Source: Paralvinella palmiformis
Lineage: Eukaryota; Annelida; Polychaeta; Terebellida; Alvinellidae
Assembly: GCA_025642065.1 (NCBI GenBank)
Contig: JAODUP010000054.1
Location: forward strand, 62,001-126,000
Direction of reading: 5' to 3'
Length of the DNA stretch: 64,000 bases
A program made the position numbers and the translations under genes. Positions 1 to 12,625 of this stretch are shown here, piece by piece. The notes beneath the pieces are model-generated. The model ran no database searches. It saw nothing but the letters and a program-made list of their open reading frames with translations, and had not been told where the DNA came from. The number at the start of each line of letters is the position of its first letter. Positions within the stretch are counted from its first letter, which is position 1.

Positions 1-1495
1 GCAACTTCACTCCTTCATGAATCACTTTCACATGCATCTTCAAGCTATATGCACTTTTCAGAATCTTCTTACAGTGACTGCATTCAAACCTTGACATATG
101 TATTGCCTTTGTATGTTGATTCAGATCTTTCATCAGACCAAATGCACTGTTACACTCAATACATTTGTAGATCTTCTCTGCATGTACTCTCTGTAAATGT
201 GTCACCAAATTCCAATTTGTAAATGTTACATAGTCACAGTGCTTACAGCTTAGTGGCACAGATTCACATACTTTGATGTTTTTTGTTCCAGGCTTACGTC
301 CCCTTTTCTTTGGAGTACCTTCATGACGACATCTTGTATGCTGACGAAGCAAATAAGGTTTAGAAAATGACATACCACAAAGGTGACATGGATGTGGTCT
401 TGTGTGCACTGTCTTGTGTGATAACAGGTCTTTATGCAATGCATACCTTTTATTGCATTGGTCACACTGGAATGATTTTGGAAGATGAACTCTTGCAACA
501 TGAAGCTTAATGTTAGAGCCAGCCAATGTTCTATATGAACACTCAGAGCATTTATAATACTCTCCATCTCTCCTGATCAGGTTCTTCATGTCAGGGTCAG
601 TAATCCTGGAGTATTTTCCATCATCATCTTTCTTCACACATACTTGTATAGGCTCTGTTGAAGGTACTAAGCCTATCTTTGATTCTTTCACCTGATCATC
701 CAAGCTATTTAATTCAGTCAGTGAACTTGTCTTACTTATATTTTGATCAGTAATTATTTTGGTGTCTTTCCAAAGTTGCTTATTCTTCAAGATGCATGCT
801 TGTACTCCATTAGTCCTTATATTATCTGGGGGATCTTCACTTTTGGCTATGTCTGTGCAACAGTCATCATAAAGTTTGACGATTTCTGCATCTCTAGTTT
901 CTTGTTTTACCTTTTTTAGTGGAATCATGTCAAGGTCTCCATCATCTGACTCAGATGACATGGTGGTGTCAAAATGTTTACGTCTGGATTTCAACAATGG
1001 CAGTATTTTATGTTTGATATTTCTTTTTGGTCTGGAACGCGGTTGAGGAAAACAGCTCACTTCAGTCTTATGTGGTTTTGTTTCTTGTTGAATAAGACGA
1101 CTACAAGTAACGTTGAGTCCCATGTTTGGAGACAGGTCTCCAGAGTCAAGATTTGCAGATGCTGCCACCTGGGGACTTTTAGTAGATCTATCAGAAACAT
1201 CATCTGAAGAATGCAGAATTTGTCTAGAAATAAACTCCGTCAAGTCCTCAACACTTTTTCTCCTTTGTATGTATTCTATCCACCTATTCAACACATCTTG
1301 TGTTTTTACAATATCATTCCACTGTCCGCATAATTCTAGTTTGCCTTGCCCCGTCATGTGTAAAGAGATTGACTGACCGGTTTGCCTTAAACACTGTTCC
1401 AAACACCGACATTTTTCATCCAAAGTTGCTCCATTAGATATGTAATCAAGTATACCTATGGTCATTTCGACTTTCGTTGTTATGAACAAATCCAT
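1..1495 (-). CDS. C2H2 zinc-finger protein, 3' end beyond the window
   Basis: The minus-strand frame is open from an ATG at 1495-1493 to the window edge, about 498 codons with no stop. An in-frame TAG lies upstream with no other ATG between, which fixes the start. The first ~300 residues are acidic and low in known domains, with a Ser/Asp stretch (SSESDDGD) followed by a basic LKKVKQE segment that could be a nuclear localisation signal. Then come six C2H2 fingers, e.g. YYKCSEC with HVARVH, FQCDQC with HKTVH, LSCKHC with HLQRVH and YKCIEC with HTKAIH. Between fingers 3 and 4 lies KKRGRKPG, which resembles an AT-hook. It is therefore probably a nuclear DNA-binding regulator. The part seen is a single exon. 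No orthologue is recognised, and more fingers may lie beyond the edge. It is head-to-head with the PGK gene. Confidence 0.9.
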   Translation of the reverse strand, partial: MDLFITTKVEMTIGILDYISNGATLDEKCRCLEQCLRQTGQSISLHMTGQGKLELCGQWNDIVKTQDVLNRWIEYIQRRKSVEDLTEFISRQILHSSDDVSDRSTKSPQVAASANLDSGDLSPNMGLNVTCSRLIQQETKPHKTEVSCFPQPRSRPKRNIKHKILPLLKSRRKHFDTTMSSESDDGDLDMIPLKKVKQETRDAEIVKLYDDCCTDIAKSEDPPDNIRTNGVQACILKNKQLWKDTKIITDQNISKTSSLTELNSLDDQVKESKIGLVPSTEPIQVCVKKDDDGKYSRITDPDMKNLIRRDGEYYKCSECSYRTLAGSNIKLHVARVHLPKSFQCDQCNKRYALHKDLLSHKTVHTRPHPCHLCGMSFSKPYLLRQHTRCRHEGTPKKRGRKPGTKNIKVCESVPLSCKHCDYVTFTNWNLVTHLQRVHAEKIYKCIECNSAFGLMKDLNQHTKAIHMSRFECSHCKKILKSAYSLKMHVKVIHEGVKL

Positions 1496-2365
1496 AATTC
1501 TACATTCATCAGCAGGAAATATACTATAAATTGTTACACATAGGCTCAATATTAAAGACCATGGCGTCAACTTTGTGGAAACCGGAAATCGACAATAACA
1601 AACGAGACGAGTCGTAATAAAATCAAGCTAACGAAAAACTTCTTAATACAGTATCAAAAGAGAGATGTTTAAGAAGTATTGTCCATCTCATTAACAGTAT
1701 AGCTTTATCAGACTGGAATAAATAGCCATGATATCGGGTTATCTTTATGCAGGTCAAGTTAATAGTCGATATCTGCTATGTTTTTTTAATGTTTATATCT
1801 GATACAACATATATATTAGAATCAGTTATATTAACAAAAGCTATTCTTCAACGAAATGCTATTGAAAAGGGGACTGTCGGGACAAAATCCCTGTTTGAGA
1901 TTTATCACAAAGTATTATAACGTTCATTTGGATCTGTCAGACAAGTTTTATCCGTCACGCTGTTGTTAATGAATGGCCAGTTCAAATGGCAATGGATTAA
2001 CAATGTAACTTACTTACATATATTAAGTAAATAACCATCCGCGAACATATTTGTTCCATCTTAATTTCTTCGTGGGATTGATATTTCAGTTTTAGCCAAT
2101 CACAGTTATTTAATAGGGATCACATTACGGTAATTGTCTAGCAGATAAAATTAAAACAACATAAAAATAATAATTACGTACGAAGTTCAGTCAAATTTTT
2201 AAATCACATACTTTACCAACTCTATAAAATATTATTTTCCTTATAACTGTGCATAATTAATTCATTCCAAGGTTTTGGTAAAAACCAGTCTTGTCCGAAA
2301 TTAGTCACGTGACTAAAGCTTCTTAAAACTAGGTCGAGCTGCCGGGAAGTGATTATTGGAATAAA
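1496..2365. promoter_or_regulatory. Divergent intergenic region between zinc-finger gene and PGK
   Basis: About 870 bp separate the two start codons, which point away from each other. No ORF or repeat is recognised. The zinc-finger and PGK promoters must both lie here, or the genes share a bidirectional promoter. The only motif that stands out is the palindrome at 2304-2313, reported separately. The exact transcription starts cannot be seen. Confidence 0.5.
2304..2313. promoter_or_regulatory. GTCACGTGAC palindrome upstream of PGK (E-box / possible HRE)
   Basis: A perfect 10-bp palindrome with a CACGTG E-box core ends 52 bp before the PGK start codon. It contains ACGTG, the core of hypoxia-response elements (RCGTG). 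Vertebrate PGK1 is a classical HIF-1 target, so an HRE role is plausible. USF, MITF/TFEB or MYC-type bHLH factors would also bind such a site. Function is inferred from motif and position only. Confidence 0.45.
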
Positions 2366-2616
2366 ATGGCTTTGAATAAATTGGGTATAGATAAAGTTGA
2401 TTTAAAGGGAAAACGTGTACTTATACGGTATGTTGCAAAATACTAGTGCGCGCTATATCTTCCTCACAAACTGTTATAAGACTTACACGAGCTCTCATCA
2501 ATAATGTCAAGGTCGTTATGTGGTCAAGGTCATAGCTGTCAACTTACTACAACACTGGAGTCTTGACTCGTATTTTTCAGCGAACGTCGTATACAACTAG
2601 AAATGTGACCCTGTTG

Positions 2617-2648
<32 letters not shown>

Positions 2649-2670
2649 GTGTTTAAAGTGTGTGTGTGTA

Positions 2671-2711
<41 letters not shown>

Positions 2712-5700
2712 GGTAACACTAACAGGGGTGTCGTGTAAAAGAAATTATTTGAGAGCCATTAAATGAACTTACCCCCATAAATTTAGTTGCAAAAATGGTT
2801 CTTAAGAGCAATAGCAGTGGTGTTATAAATGAGATGATATCACAGATACAGCAAAGAGCCTCGCACTACTATCACATATTTTCAAATAATAGGGACACTT
2901 CACACTAGGCGACTAGCCCTATAAAAAATAATGGTTATCCGCCCTCTCTCTGATTGATACTAATGTTGAACATTTGAGGGTCTGGCTCATGGCCTATAGT
3001 ATTATAAGTTAAATTAACATACTCCTTGAAGAGGATAATCACACACACACACCAGCTTTTTAGTTACAAAATGTTCAATGGAAAGGATATAAATCTACCA
3101 GGATCATTCATTCCCTGTAGCCACAAATAAAATAATCACTTTTCTACAGAAAACCTTTCTGAGATCCTGCAGATTAATAGCTCTCATGATATTAAAATGC
3201 TTTGAAAAATAGGAGATGTTAATCGTTATTGCCTTCCTCAACTTGACTAAGAGTTCTTTAATCTATGCTTTTTACATATCCCAAATTTTTAAATCCTGTA
3301 TCTTTCCTTGTCAAAGACATGACCCATTTGATGGATAGTGGTATCTGTAGAAATTATTTATGCCAAAATATGATTAGTTCAGCATATGGAGTATAATAGT
3401 TAGAAATATATACTGAAATATACACGAAGTAGACAGTGTGTATAAATAGACGGCAGGCCAAAGCATAATTAAATTGGGACAACCAATATTGAGATGGGAA
3501 AAGTATTACTGTTTAATGGTTGTCAGACAATGTACTGTAGAATGTACTGTACATGATCTGATAACCATTAAATATTATTAGTTTATCAATCAGTGTTAAA
3601 TATGGCATGGTATGGCATATTCCAACATAATTTTATGTATGCATATTTAAAACTTCAGTGAAAAGCTATTTGTAATATGTCCATATTGTAATGTGAAATA
3701 TACAAATCTAACATGTTGGTAGATATTTATGCCATGAGTAGTGGTTTTTTACTTAATTCTTAATCCGTTAGTGAAACAGCTTTTTTATTACAGTGTTGAC
3801 TTCAACGTTCCGCTGAAAGGCACAGAAATTACAAACAACCAGAGGTGAGGCATTCCAACATTATTTTATGTGTATATATTTAAAACTCCTATGAAAAGCT
3901 ATTTGTAATATGTCCATTTGTGCTCTTTTCACACATTTAAAGATTATCATGTTGTACTTTTGTATTTTTCTTTTGATCTCATAAAATACAGGTTTAATTG
4001 TTTTTGTTAAATGTAGATTTGCAGCATAAAGACCAACTGTGACGTTACTTGTCTAGACCTACTCATATTAATATTGTTGATGATATTACCTTTAATGTAA
4101 TCTAAACCTAGCACATGTACTCTAAAGACTTCACATTATTTGCTGCTATGGTATGGACTTACAATTTCTGCCAGTTAAAGGCATTTAATCACTTACCATT
4201 GTACCAGCTCCCATTTGTAGATGTGTCAACTGGTGATCATATAAAAATGAGATCTAGTTTCTGCAGTCCACCAATTTAACTACTGATCCATCGCCATAAC
4301 TTGTGCAGATCACATAACAGATTAATTTGCTCATCTTTGTTCTTTTACATCACAGTACTAATATTATACATATGTCACACATTGTCAGTCGGTTTAGTTA
4401 TCTTGCAGTTTCTATGATACATCTTTACGATACTCTCACTTCACCTGGAATATACTGATTGGTTTTATAATAACTGTTTCTGACTTCATGTTCTTCTTCA
4501 CTATATCCACTTGACTCAAATCCAGTACCTGAAACTAAAATTAATACAGAATTTAATATTTTCCACTTAGTTTTGATAACTTTAAGCATACTTAGGTATG
4601 TGATGATCCATGTGTGTATGTGATCAGTGCTACCCATAGTGTGTGACACCATTTATATGAAGTGAACTAGTTTTTGTTTATATCAAGACTGTTGTCTGTT
4701 TACATGATGACCAGTTAGATATCACTTCCTGGTTAGAGAATGCTTGCACTTTAAGTCTCATTACAAAGAAATCTATCTCACCTATCACCTAAGAAGAGTA
4801 TCCTTTTCTGGTTCAATTCAATCAGTAAGGAAATCAATGAAATTCTGGTTGGGTCAACTACTTACTTAGAATCAGTTGACTGATTTCAATTATCCAGCTT
4901 TGAAGTTTGAGTAACTAACTAACTGTTACGACACAAGAGTGTTTATTTTGCATTTACATAAACAATAACAGTTCACTAACTTAGAGTAAAACTTTGTCTA
5001 TGAATTTGATGTATGATTAAAGAAACTAGAAACTTGCTTCTTAATAACTTTTAGGATTGTGGCTGCCCTGCCTACCATAAAGTATGCATTAGAAAATGGA
5101 GCCAAGTCTGTTGTCTTGATGAGCCATCTTGGCCGTCCAAATGGCATGAGAAATGAGAAATTTTCCCTAAAACCTGTTGCTGAAGAGTTGAAGAAATTAC
5201 TGGGGAAGTAAGTTGTTATGATTCTTAATATCTGCATGTGTTCTCAATTTGTTGCCTTTCATGAAACAATTTTTAATATACCATTAAACCCATTGGGCCA
5301 TTAGGCCTAAAATATCACGATTTACAGTGTTACTGTCCATTAAGCGACCTAAAATCCATATCTGAATTAGTTTAGTATTTGTCAGACATGCTCTTTTTAT
5401 ATTGACATGATGCATAACTGATTCTCAGTTCATCCAAAATTGAATATTAACTTTATTGTTTATTTGGTGGAAAGAACCAGATTAAAGTACTCTATACTTT
5501 AAGTGCTTGCATTCCAGAGATGTGATATTTTTGTCTGACTGTATTGGAGCTACAGTTGAGGCAGCATGTGCTGATCCTGTCCCGGGATCTGTGATTCTTC
5601 TTGAAAATCTTAGATTCCACATTGAGGAAGAAGGCAAAGGAGTGGATGGAGAAGGGAAAAAGGTTTGCAGAATTTCTGATGTTTCAAAAACAAAAGTAAC

Positions 5701-8700
5701 GTAGCAGTTTTTGTAAATGGAAAGCTGAATCTGGGATCTGATGACAAAATCGGATGACTATAATACACAGGTCATATGTGTTCAACGTTAAATATTACTA
5801 TTACAAATTCTTAGATAGTAAATTATAGTGCGTAATAACAAGGTTTCATACTTCACATGTTACCGGTTTCTGTAAGGTCAAAGGAAGCATACCATACCAA
5901 CCAGTTAAGTAATGGAAAGTAAGTTCTTGTAGTTAAGAATTAAAATATCTGTAGTTTCAGATTCTCTTTCTCTATTTGTACAATATATAGCCATTACTGA
6001 TAAATTAGTGATAGACAAGGTTGTGTAACAAACCAAAATGAATAAACAGATGTCACAGATTCATTTGTTGATTATAGATAAAAGCTGATTCTGCCAAGGT
6101 AGAGCAGTTCAGGGCTTCTCTAAAGAAATTAGGAGATGTCTATGTGAATGATGCTTTTGGAACTGCTCACAGAGCACACAGGTCTGTATAATAGTAGAAT
6201 ATCATTGCCAATACCTTTCTTTTTATAGTTAACTTGTATTGTTTAGTCTGACTGCATTCTAATGTGTGTTCTGTTTGTAGTTCAATGATAGGCCAACATG
6301 AAGAGAAGGCTGCAGGATTTCTGCTGAAGAAGGAACTAACCTATTTTGCGAAGGCACTGGAGAATCCTGAACGCCCATTCTTGGCAATTTTAGGAGGGTA
6401 AAGGAAGTCTTAATTCAGTAATCTCACATCAAGTATCAAAATATGTTAATACAACAATCAAGAACAGTATACTGTTATATTTTAAGGCGGTTATAAAAAT
6501 GGCAAAGTTATTCTCATGAGTGTTGGGGTAATTTTAAAAGTACTAGCTTTAAATATTTATTTTTAATTGTGAAAAACTACATCACTTTCTTCTTCAACTT
6601 GTGTGTTTTCTTGAGAAAATTTTGACAATTATGAGTGGTCCTAAATTATTATCCATTCATTCTGAACAATAGGTTGATAGCTTATTGTCACTAAACTAAT
6701 TCATCTTACCTACGAGAAAATCTTACCAGTTTTTAAAGTGTTTCATTTATTTTCATCATTCAGTGCTAAGGTTGCTGATAAGATACCACTGATTGAGAAT
6801 ATGTTGGATAAAGTGAATGAAATGATTATTGGTGGAGGTATGGCCTTCACTTTCCTCAAAGTACTACGTAACATGGAGGTTAGTTTTGTATAGCAATTTA
6901 GTTAGTTTTTTTGTAAATATTCTCTTTATATTTGTTCTATAGAGGTTGAACCACTTTATTTATGTTCTAATTATTAATCTGATACATAAATGGATTTTAT
7001 TTGATAATATTTTCTTCATGGGTAATGAAAATACTATTCCTGTACAAATAACTAATTAAGTACTTGGATTGAATGAGAGTCTGGCTTTAATTTATTAGGG
7101 ACTTACGTTTTATTATAAACTCGATTGAAGCAGATAATTTGGGTAGAAGCTTCTTAATAAATAAGTATCTACATATGTTAGTTTCAATTTAAATAGACTT
7201 TAACAATATCAGTGATTACTACATTGTCATCAAATAATCTTAATCTATCATTTTCAGATTGGTAAATCCCTGTTTGACGAGGAAGGAGCAAAGATTATAC
7301 AGAAGTTGATGGACAAAGCTAAAGCTAACAATGTTCAGATACACTTGCCAGTTGATTTTGTCACTGGTGATCAGTTCTCAGCTGATTCAAAAGTTGGTAC
7401 GGCCACAGTTGAGTCTGGTATCAAACCTAATGAAATGGTATGTAAAGGTGTGAAGGATATGTAATGGCAGAGTTGTTGAAAGTTTGGTGTGATTGTGTAT
7501 TGCAAGACATTGTTTTCCTATTAAACAATAATGTAGTTAAGATCCCAACATAAATTTTATGACTTAAAATTATGATTTAAGTGTCACCCTTTCACTGAAA
7601 GTATCGGTTATATGCTGTTATATAAACATTACATATGTTAGACAAATTATAAGTAAACTCCTGGCTCAGATAAGTCAAGGATTTGTTTTTTAACAAGACA
7701 CCTTAATGTAATACCTAATTGGCAGCTTGTACACATATTGCAACCACAATCTTTGGTCTTGAAAATGATCTCCTATAATACAATGCTAACAAAGTTACAT
7801 ATTCTAGCAACACCCACAGGTATGTTAGCCAGTGAACAATATTTAGCACTGCTGATAATCCCCTGAAATGGACTAATTATCAAAAAAAAATTGTTTGTTT
7901 AACAAAGAACTTGAAAGCTATAATATAACAGTAAAAGTGACATAGGTGTCTAACTTATCTCATCATCTACTTTAACAACTGACCACCATCATCACGTCAT
8001 TCTGCAAACAAACACTTCAAAAAACAATTCTTCTAAGTATAAACTTTGAAATGAACTTTTACTTTTGTTCTTCTGCTTCATTCTGTTTATTTGTTTCATA
8101 GTATAAATCATAGTCACCATCTACAACATTAAAAGTCCTGTAAATGTGTGTTTTGTATTATAGTCAGTCCTTTATTATTGTTGTAGATGTTCAGTCCTAA
8201 CAATGACAAAAGACTTGTATTTTATAGATTTAGCTAACTTTTTGTTATCTGAGATGGCAGCAATGACTATCTTTTTGTATTTTTATGCTGTGTACCTATC
8301 ATTGATAGAATTATTGAGACTATCTCCTGGATGAGCTTTCACTGTGGGTTTTCAGTGAAGTATCTTCTCCGCCCATGGCTAAATATATTTTGTTTCATTT
8401 CATGTGGTCCAATCTGAATCAATTTTGGGGAATTGATAAAACAAAATTACATTCTTTTATTTAGTTTTTAATGCAATGAGTTTACTATCACCATTTACTA
8501 CCCAATCATAGGAAGCTTCCCACCCTCAGTGAATTCTTTATGTTAACCAGTACAAATTCAACTTTTGGAGATCACTTAACTTAAAGAGGTAAATGACTTG
8601 TAATATAATGGTTAACCAAATTATATGTCATTGTTTAATGTTAGGAGTCTTAGCATCATCTTATAAGTATTATGGGCTAAGAACACCTTTATGTGTGCCT

Positions 8701-10307
8701 GTTTGTGCATCCCAATAATGGACAAAAAATCAAGGCATGTGCAATTGCTGTCTTACACATAACTCATATACCCAAAACTCTGAATCTGGTCATGTTCATT
8801 ATCAAGCCTTAGGTTGTTTAAAACCTGGGCAGTCACTGATTGAAACACCATGGATGTCCTGCTCTCTGTCCAGTTACAAGTCCCAAATTAAAATTAAAGG
8901 TTAGGATATTTAAAGAATTGTAGGATGAGTATATTTTGGTGGTCCTTCAGCCAATAGCAGATTCTTATTGTGGCAGCAAGCTCAACAAAAACATGAAACT
9001 GTTATTTTGAAACATCTCTTTGTAGTGTTCTGATATACAATTTTAACTAATTGAAATTTAAATACATCTGTTAAATCTATAACTTATTTAGCCACATATA
9101 TATATATATATACTTACATTTTATTGTAGTTTGTAGTGATTATAGGGAGTTTAATATAGCTCATAAATGCAACTTAACTACATGTGGTGTGAGATATTTA
9201 CTGGGAAAACATAAAACACAGCCTGATTTGTTTATGTCAAAGATGTTATTGGCATGAAGATCTGTTATAAACACTAGATTCCAGATTATAGATTCACTCT
9301 GTTTATAGTTTATGGTATCTTCAAATTTGAAAGTATGCGGATGGACAAATATAGGTTATTTATAGAAGGCTACCCTCTTTTCAATCAATTACTTGTTAAT
9401 AACTGCAAATAACTTTATGTTTTTCTTAATCATTAAATTCATTTAGGAAAATAAACAAATAAACTTTGATATCTCTATTTACATGTATACAGAACTTGAC
9501 AAACGGCACAATTATAAGTGTGCTTCAGTAAAGAGGTGCTTTTCTCAGCAATGAACAAGTTTGATCAACTAGCCAACCAATATTTCATCACCGAGTAACA
9601 CTCCAGCAGCATCTGTAATGTTTAAAAATATAACCAAGATAGAATTAAATTTAAATATAGTCATGTGTGTCAAACTGTTCTTTAAGTATTTATTATATTA
9701 TATAGTTTCACTTGTTAAAATGACAACACATTAAAAATTCAGTTCTCAAGATTACTTGGTATGGTAAGATAGTGTGCATTATAAACCATGCCTGTCCACT
9801 GAATATTATTCTCAGTCACAATTAATAATTGACATGATATGGTCACAGTTTGGCTTTGATCATCACAGATAATACATGTTTATCAGTCATATAGTTTGGT
9901 ATGTGTTGGACTATTCCTTTAAATTTGAAATCGGATTTGCTACTCAAAACGTAATGTGAACAACATCTATTAGTAGTCTACAGATGATCTGTATTATTTA
10001 TGTAGTCAGTGAATGCTATAAAATGAGATGTTAACCTTAAAATATTTTAAAAGAATATCAGATTGAACTGGAAGCAAAAATAATCATTCAGAAATTACAT
10101 ACACACACCAGTAGGATGATTTATCATGGAGGTTTTTCAATGGCAATATAAAGTATACTTGTAATTTTTAATCAACTGTCATGACCTTAAGCCATAAATC
10201 AAGGAGTTTAAGTAGAATTGTTTGACATTTAAATTTCAATTAAATTATACAGATTGTTAGTTTTATAAATAAGTGCAAGATTTCTTTTTAGTAAATTATG
10301 TTGCCTA

Positions 10308-10351
<44 letters not shown>

Positions 10352-11567
10352 ACACTAGAAATTATTATTATTCCCCTGCCCCCTATAGATAAATAAATTT
10401 AATTATGTTGCTTTGCTATAATTAGGGACTGGATGTTGGACCAGAAAGCAATACTAAATTTACAGAAGTAATTGGAAGGGCGAAGACCATTGTATGGAAT
10501 GGGTAAGTACACCAGAAGGAGCTAATATTATAAATAATATAATGATAAGATTACAGGCAAAATATTATCATTGGTTCCTTGTCACTACAGTTATAAGAAT
10601 AATCATGGTGTTTTTTCATTGCCTGGTTAATTTTGTGGCATGTGCTTTCTTATTCAGCCCACCTGGTGTGTTTGAATTTGAGAACTTCCAAAAAGGAACA
10701 AAAGCAATGATGGATGCTGTGGTACATGCCACAGAAAAGGGAGCCACTTCTATCATAGGTATTTTTTTTATTTGTTTAATCCATACTGGATGATAGTGTC
10801 GTAAGATATATCTTAATGGTTGTTTGAAGGTTATTACAGTCACAAATCACAAATAAAATGTAATATGATTGATGATAAAGATTATGAAGTTGTGTTTATC
10901 TTTTGTGAAAAGGTGGATCATTTTCTAATTTGTACTATTAAGTTATAATACAGTGTACTCTGGCTGTTGTAGTACAAATGTTTTAACATACAACAGTATC
11001 TGTGTGAACTGTGCAGGTATATTCTACAATATGACAATACTTATTTAAATAATTCTTTTTGACATCATGTGTATTGTGATGTCATCTGCCTAGTCTCATC
11101 CAGTCTCTATAAAAGATATATAATACTGATGTGATGATGATATATTTTCCAAACAAATGATCCATAATGTGTTTTTAGCTGCTGAGATATAACCTGTGTC
11201 ATCAATTTATCCTAATTAATTGAAAGGATTTGAGACGTAAAATGCAGTGACAAAAATAATGTTATCACAAAGTACTTATTTGTAGGTGGTGGCGACACAG
11301 CTACATGCTGTGCTAAATTTAAGACAGAAGAAAAGGTCAGCCATGTTAGTACTGGGGGTGGAGCAAGTCTAGAACTTCTGGAAGGTGAGTACATTAAATA
11401 GTTGCATTTCTGATTGGTACAAATATGAATGTTTTAGGCCTGGTATGGTGAGATGATTAGATGCGTGTATGTCTTTGATGTCTTATAAGGAACATCCTGA
11501 AACATTTAAGTCTTGTTTTATTCTAGGTAAAGTGTTACCTGGTGTTGCAGCTTTGTCAGATGCATAA
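2366..11567 (+). CDS. PGK: Phosphoglycerate kinase, 12 exons, complete
   Basis: Cytosolic glycolytic enzyme that transfers phosphate from 1,3-bisphosphoglycerate to ADP. Exons: 2366-2427, 3794-3844, 5055-5207, 5518-5662, 6078-6181, 6281-6397, 6764-6878, 7258-7437, 10426-10502, 10658-10758, 11286-11384, 11527-11567. All introns are GT-AG and phases agree, giving 1245 nt or 414 residues, close to the 417 of human PGK1. Substrate residues are seen in RVDFNVP (D23, N25), R38 in NQRIVAALP, SHLGRP (H62, R65), LENLRFH and TAHRAHS. The nucleotide side is seen in [34 protein letters not shown] and [12 protein letters not shown]. The start AAAATGG has a good Kozak context, and a poly(A) signal lies just after the stop. 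Nothing is broken, so the gene should be functional. The largest intron (number 8) is about 3.0 kb. Confidence 0.97.
2616..2710. repeat. (TA)n/(TG)n microsatellite in PGK intron 1
   Basis: Runs of TA at about 2616-2643 and TG/TA at 2659-2709 lie inside the first PGK intron. A 67-residue ORF here only reads the repeat and is not a gene. Confidence 0.9.
2711..3793. other. Rest of PGK intron 1
   Basis: AT-rich intron sequence with no recognised ORF, RNA gene or transposon. The same holds for intron 2 (3845-5054) and the shorter PGK introns. A phrase of roughly 45 bp, AAAGCTATTTGTAATATGTC and its flanks, occurs in both intron 1 (about 3640-3690) and intron 2 (about 3870-3920). It suggests a small local duplication spanning exon 2. 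Confidence 0.5.
7438..10425. other. Large PGK intron 8
   Basis: About 3.0 kb of AT-rich sequence between exons 8 and 9. It holds a short TA run near 9099-9113 and a longer one at 10311-10349. No coding segment, LINE or SINE signature was recognised in it. Confidence 0.6.
10311..10349. repeat. (TA)n microsatellite
   Basis: About 19 uninterrupted AT dinucleotides, 77 bp upstream of PGK exon 9. Confidence 0.95.
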
Positions 11568-11576
11568 CAAGTTCCA

Positions 11577-11582
11577 AATAAA
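11577..11582 (+). terminator. PGK poly(A) signal AATAAA
   Basis: AATAAA begins 10 nt after the TAA stop, which would give a very short 3' UTR. A second AATAAA lies at 11974-11979 and is the more conventional candidate. Both may be used. Confidence 0.55.
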
Positions 11583-12489
11583 TTCAGTCTGATTTCATAA
11601 TTAAGTCTTGATTGATTGATTGGCTGGCAATGCTAAGAAGACTCTTCCACCACCAACATATTTTATGTCATAAAAATTGTCAGCTCTATTATTTTGTTGA
11701 AAATAGTGTAAATTAATGCAATTTAATAGGTATGATAAGAGAAAACTAGTTTGATTTTTATGATATTTCTAAAATCTAATAACTGAATTAAGTTAGTATT
11801 ATGCATGTAGTGCAGTGCCCACTCATTTTGGTGTGTTCCCTATGACTTGGTTGATAAAAAGTTTTGTTTTATTATTAAACTGTCACTTATATTTTCTATA
11901 TGGGTGTAGTTCTTTTCAGCTATAAAATAATTGTACAAAATGTTGGTTTCTGTTTTGTTTGTCTCTCTTGGGGAATAAATGGTACACACACATACACATA
12001 CACACACACCATATACAATAAGATACTGAATTAATTCATCTTTAAAACAGCAAAACAGTCATCATACTGATAATGTGTTTATGTATCATGATTATGGGTG
12101 ATGGCTGATCATTTAAATATCTATTTAGCATTGTTTTCTGGTGAGAGGCAATGATGAATTGGTAGTAGTATCAGCCTGTAATGTTACATCTGGTGGTTAG
12201 GAGTGTGACCTAGTGTGCTAGAATCAGTGTGAGTGCTAGAAAATACTGATGAAGAAAACTGATAATATTTCCATTAAGCTAAGAACCTGTTGTATACATT
12301 ATTTAATGTCTGTAAGAAATCTATGCTTTCTATTAGATAATACTCTTGCAAAGAAGAAGCAGATGAATTTTAGATTTAAGTCCTGCTACTATAAAATACA
12401 AAACATGAGGCTTAAGTACATTAATAATGAAAAGACTAGTCCAACCTCTTATACTTTCCCAAATGAACTATGACAATGCATTTTTATAT
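11583..12489. other. PGK 3' UTR and downstream spacer
   Basis: Contains the alternative poly(A) signal at 11974-11979 and a CA-rich stretch at about 11985-12010. No gene was recognised. The small plus-strand ORF at 12249-12473 has no familiar motif and sits just upstream of LINE debris. Confidence 0.5.
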
Positions 12490-12625
12490 ATCTTTCTCCC
12501 TCTGAAAAAATACCTACAGTGAGTGCAGCATGTCTGGCAATACAACTCACAAAGGGAGCATATATAACACCAGTTTTGTTAAAACTGCACTGGCTTCCTG
12601 AATGTTTCAGATCAATAATAATGTG
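12490..12625 (+). mobile_element. LINE 3' fragment (CR1/L2-like), plus strand
   Basis: Translation gives ITPVLLKLHWLPECFRS, matching the ITPVL..LHWLPV..R signature near the C-terminus of CR1/L2-type LINE proteins. It is preceded by a decayed LQ.VQ motif. Stops interrupt it, so it is a dead fragment. It abuts a minus-strand copy of a LINE tail. Confidence 0.7.

Noticed and set aside
250..567. 105-codon minus-strand ORF inside the zinc-finger gene
   Set aside because: It is a shadow. The correct frame on the same strand gives six C2H2 fingers and stays open to the window edge.
2563..2766. Plus-strand ORF with long Tyr-Ile runs
   Set aside because: It translates the TA/TG microsatellite in PGK intron 1.
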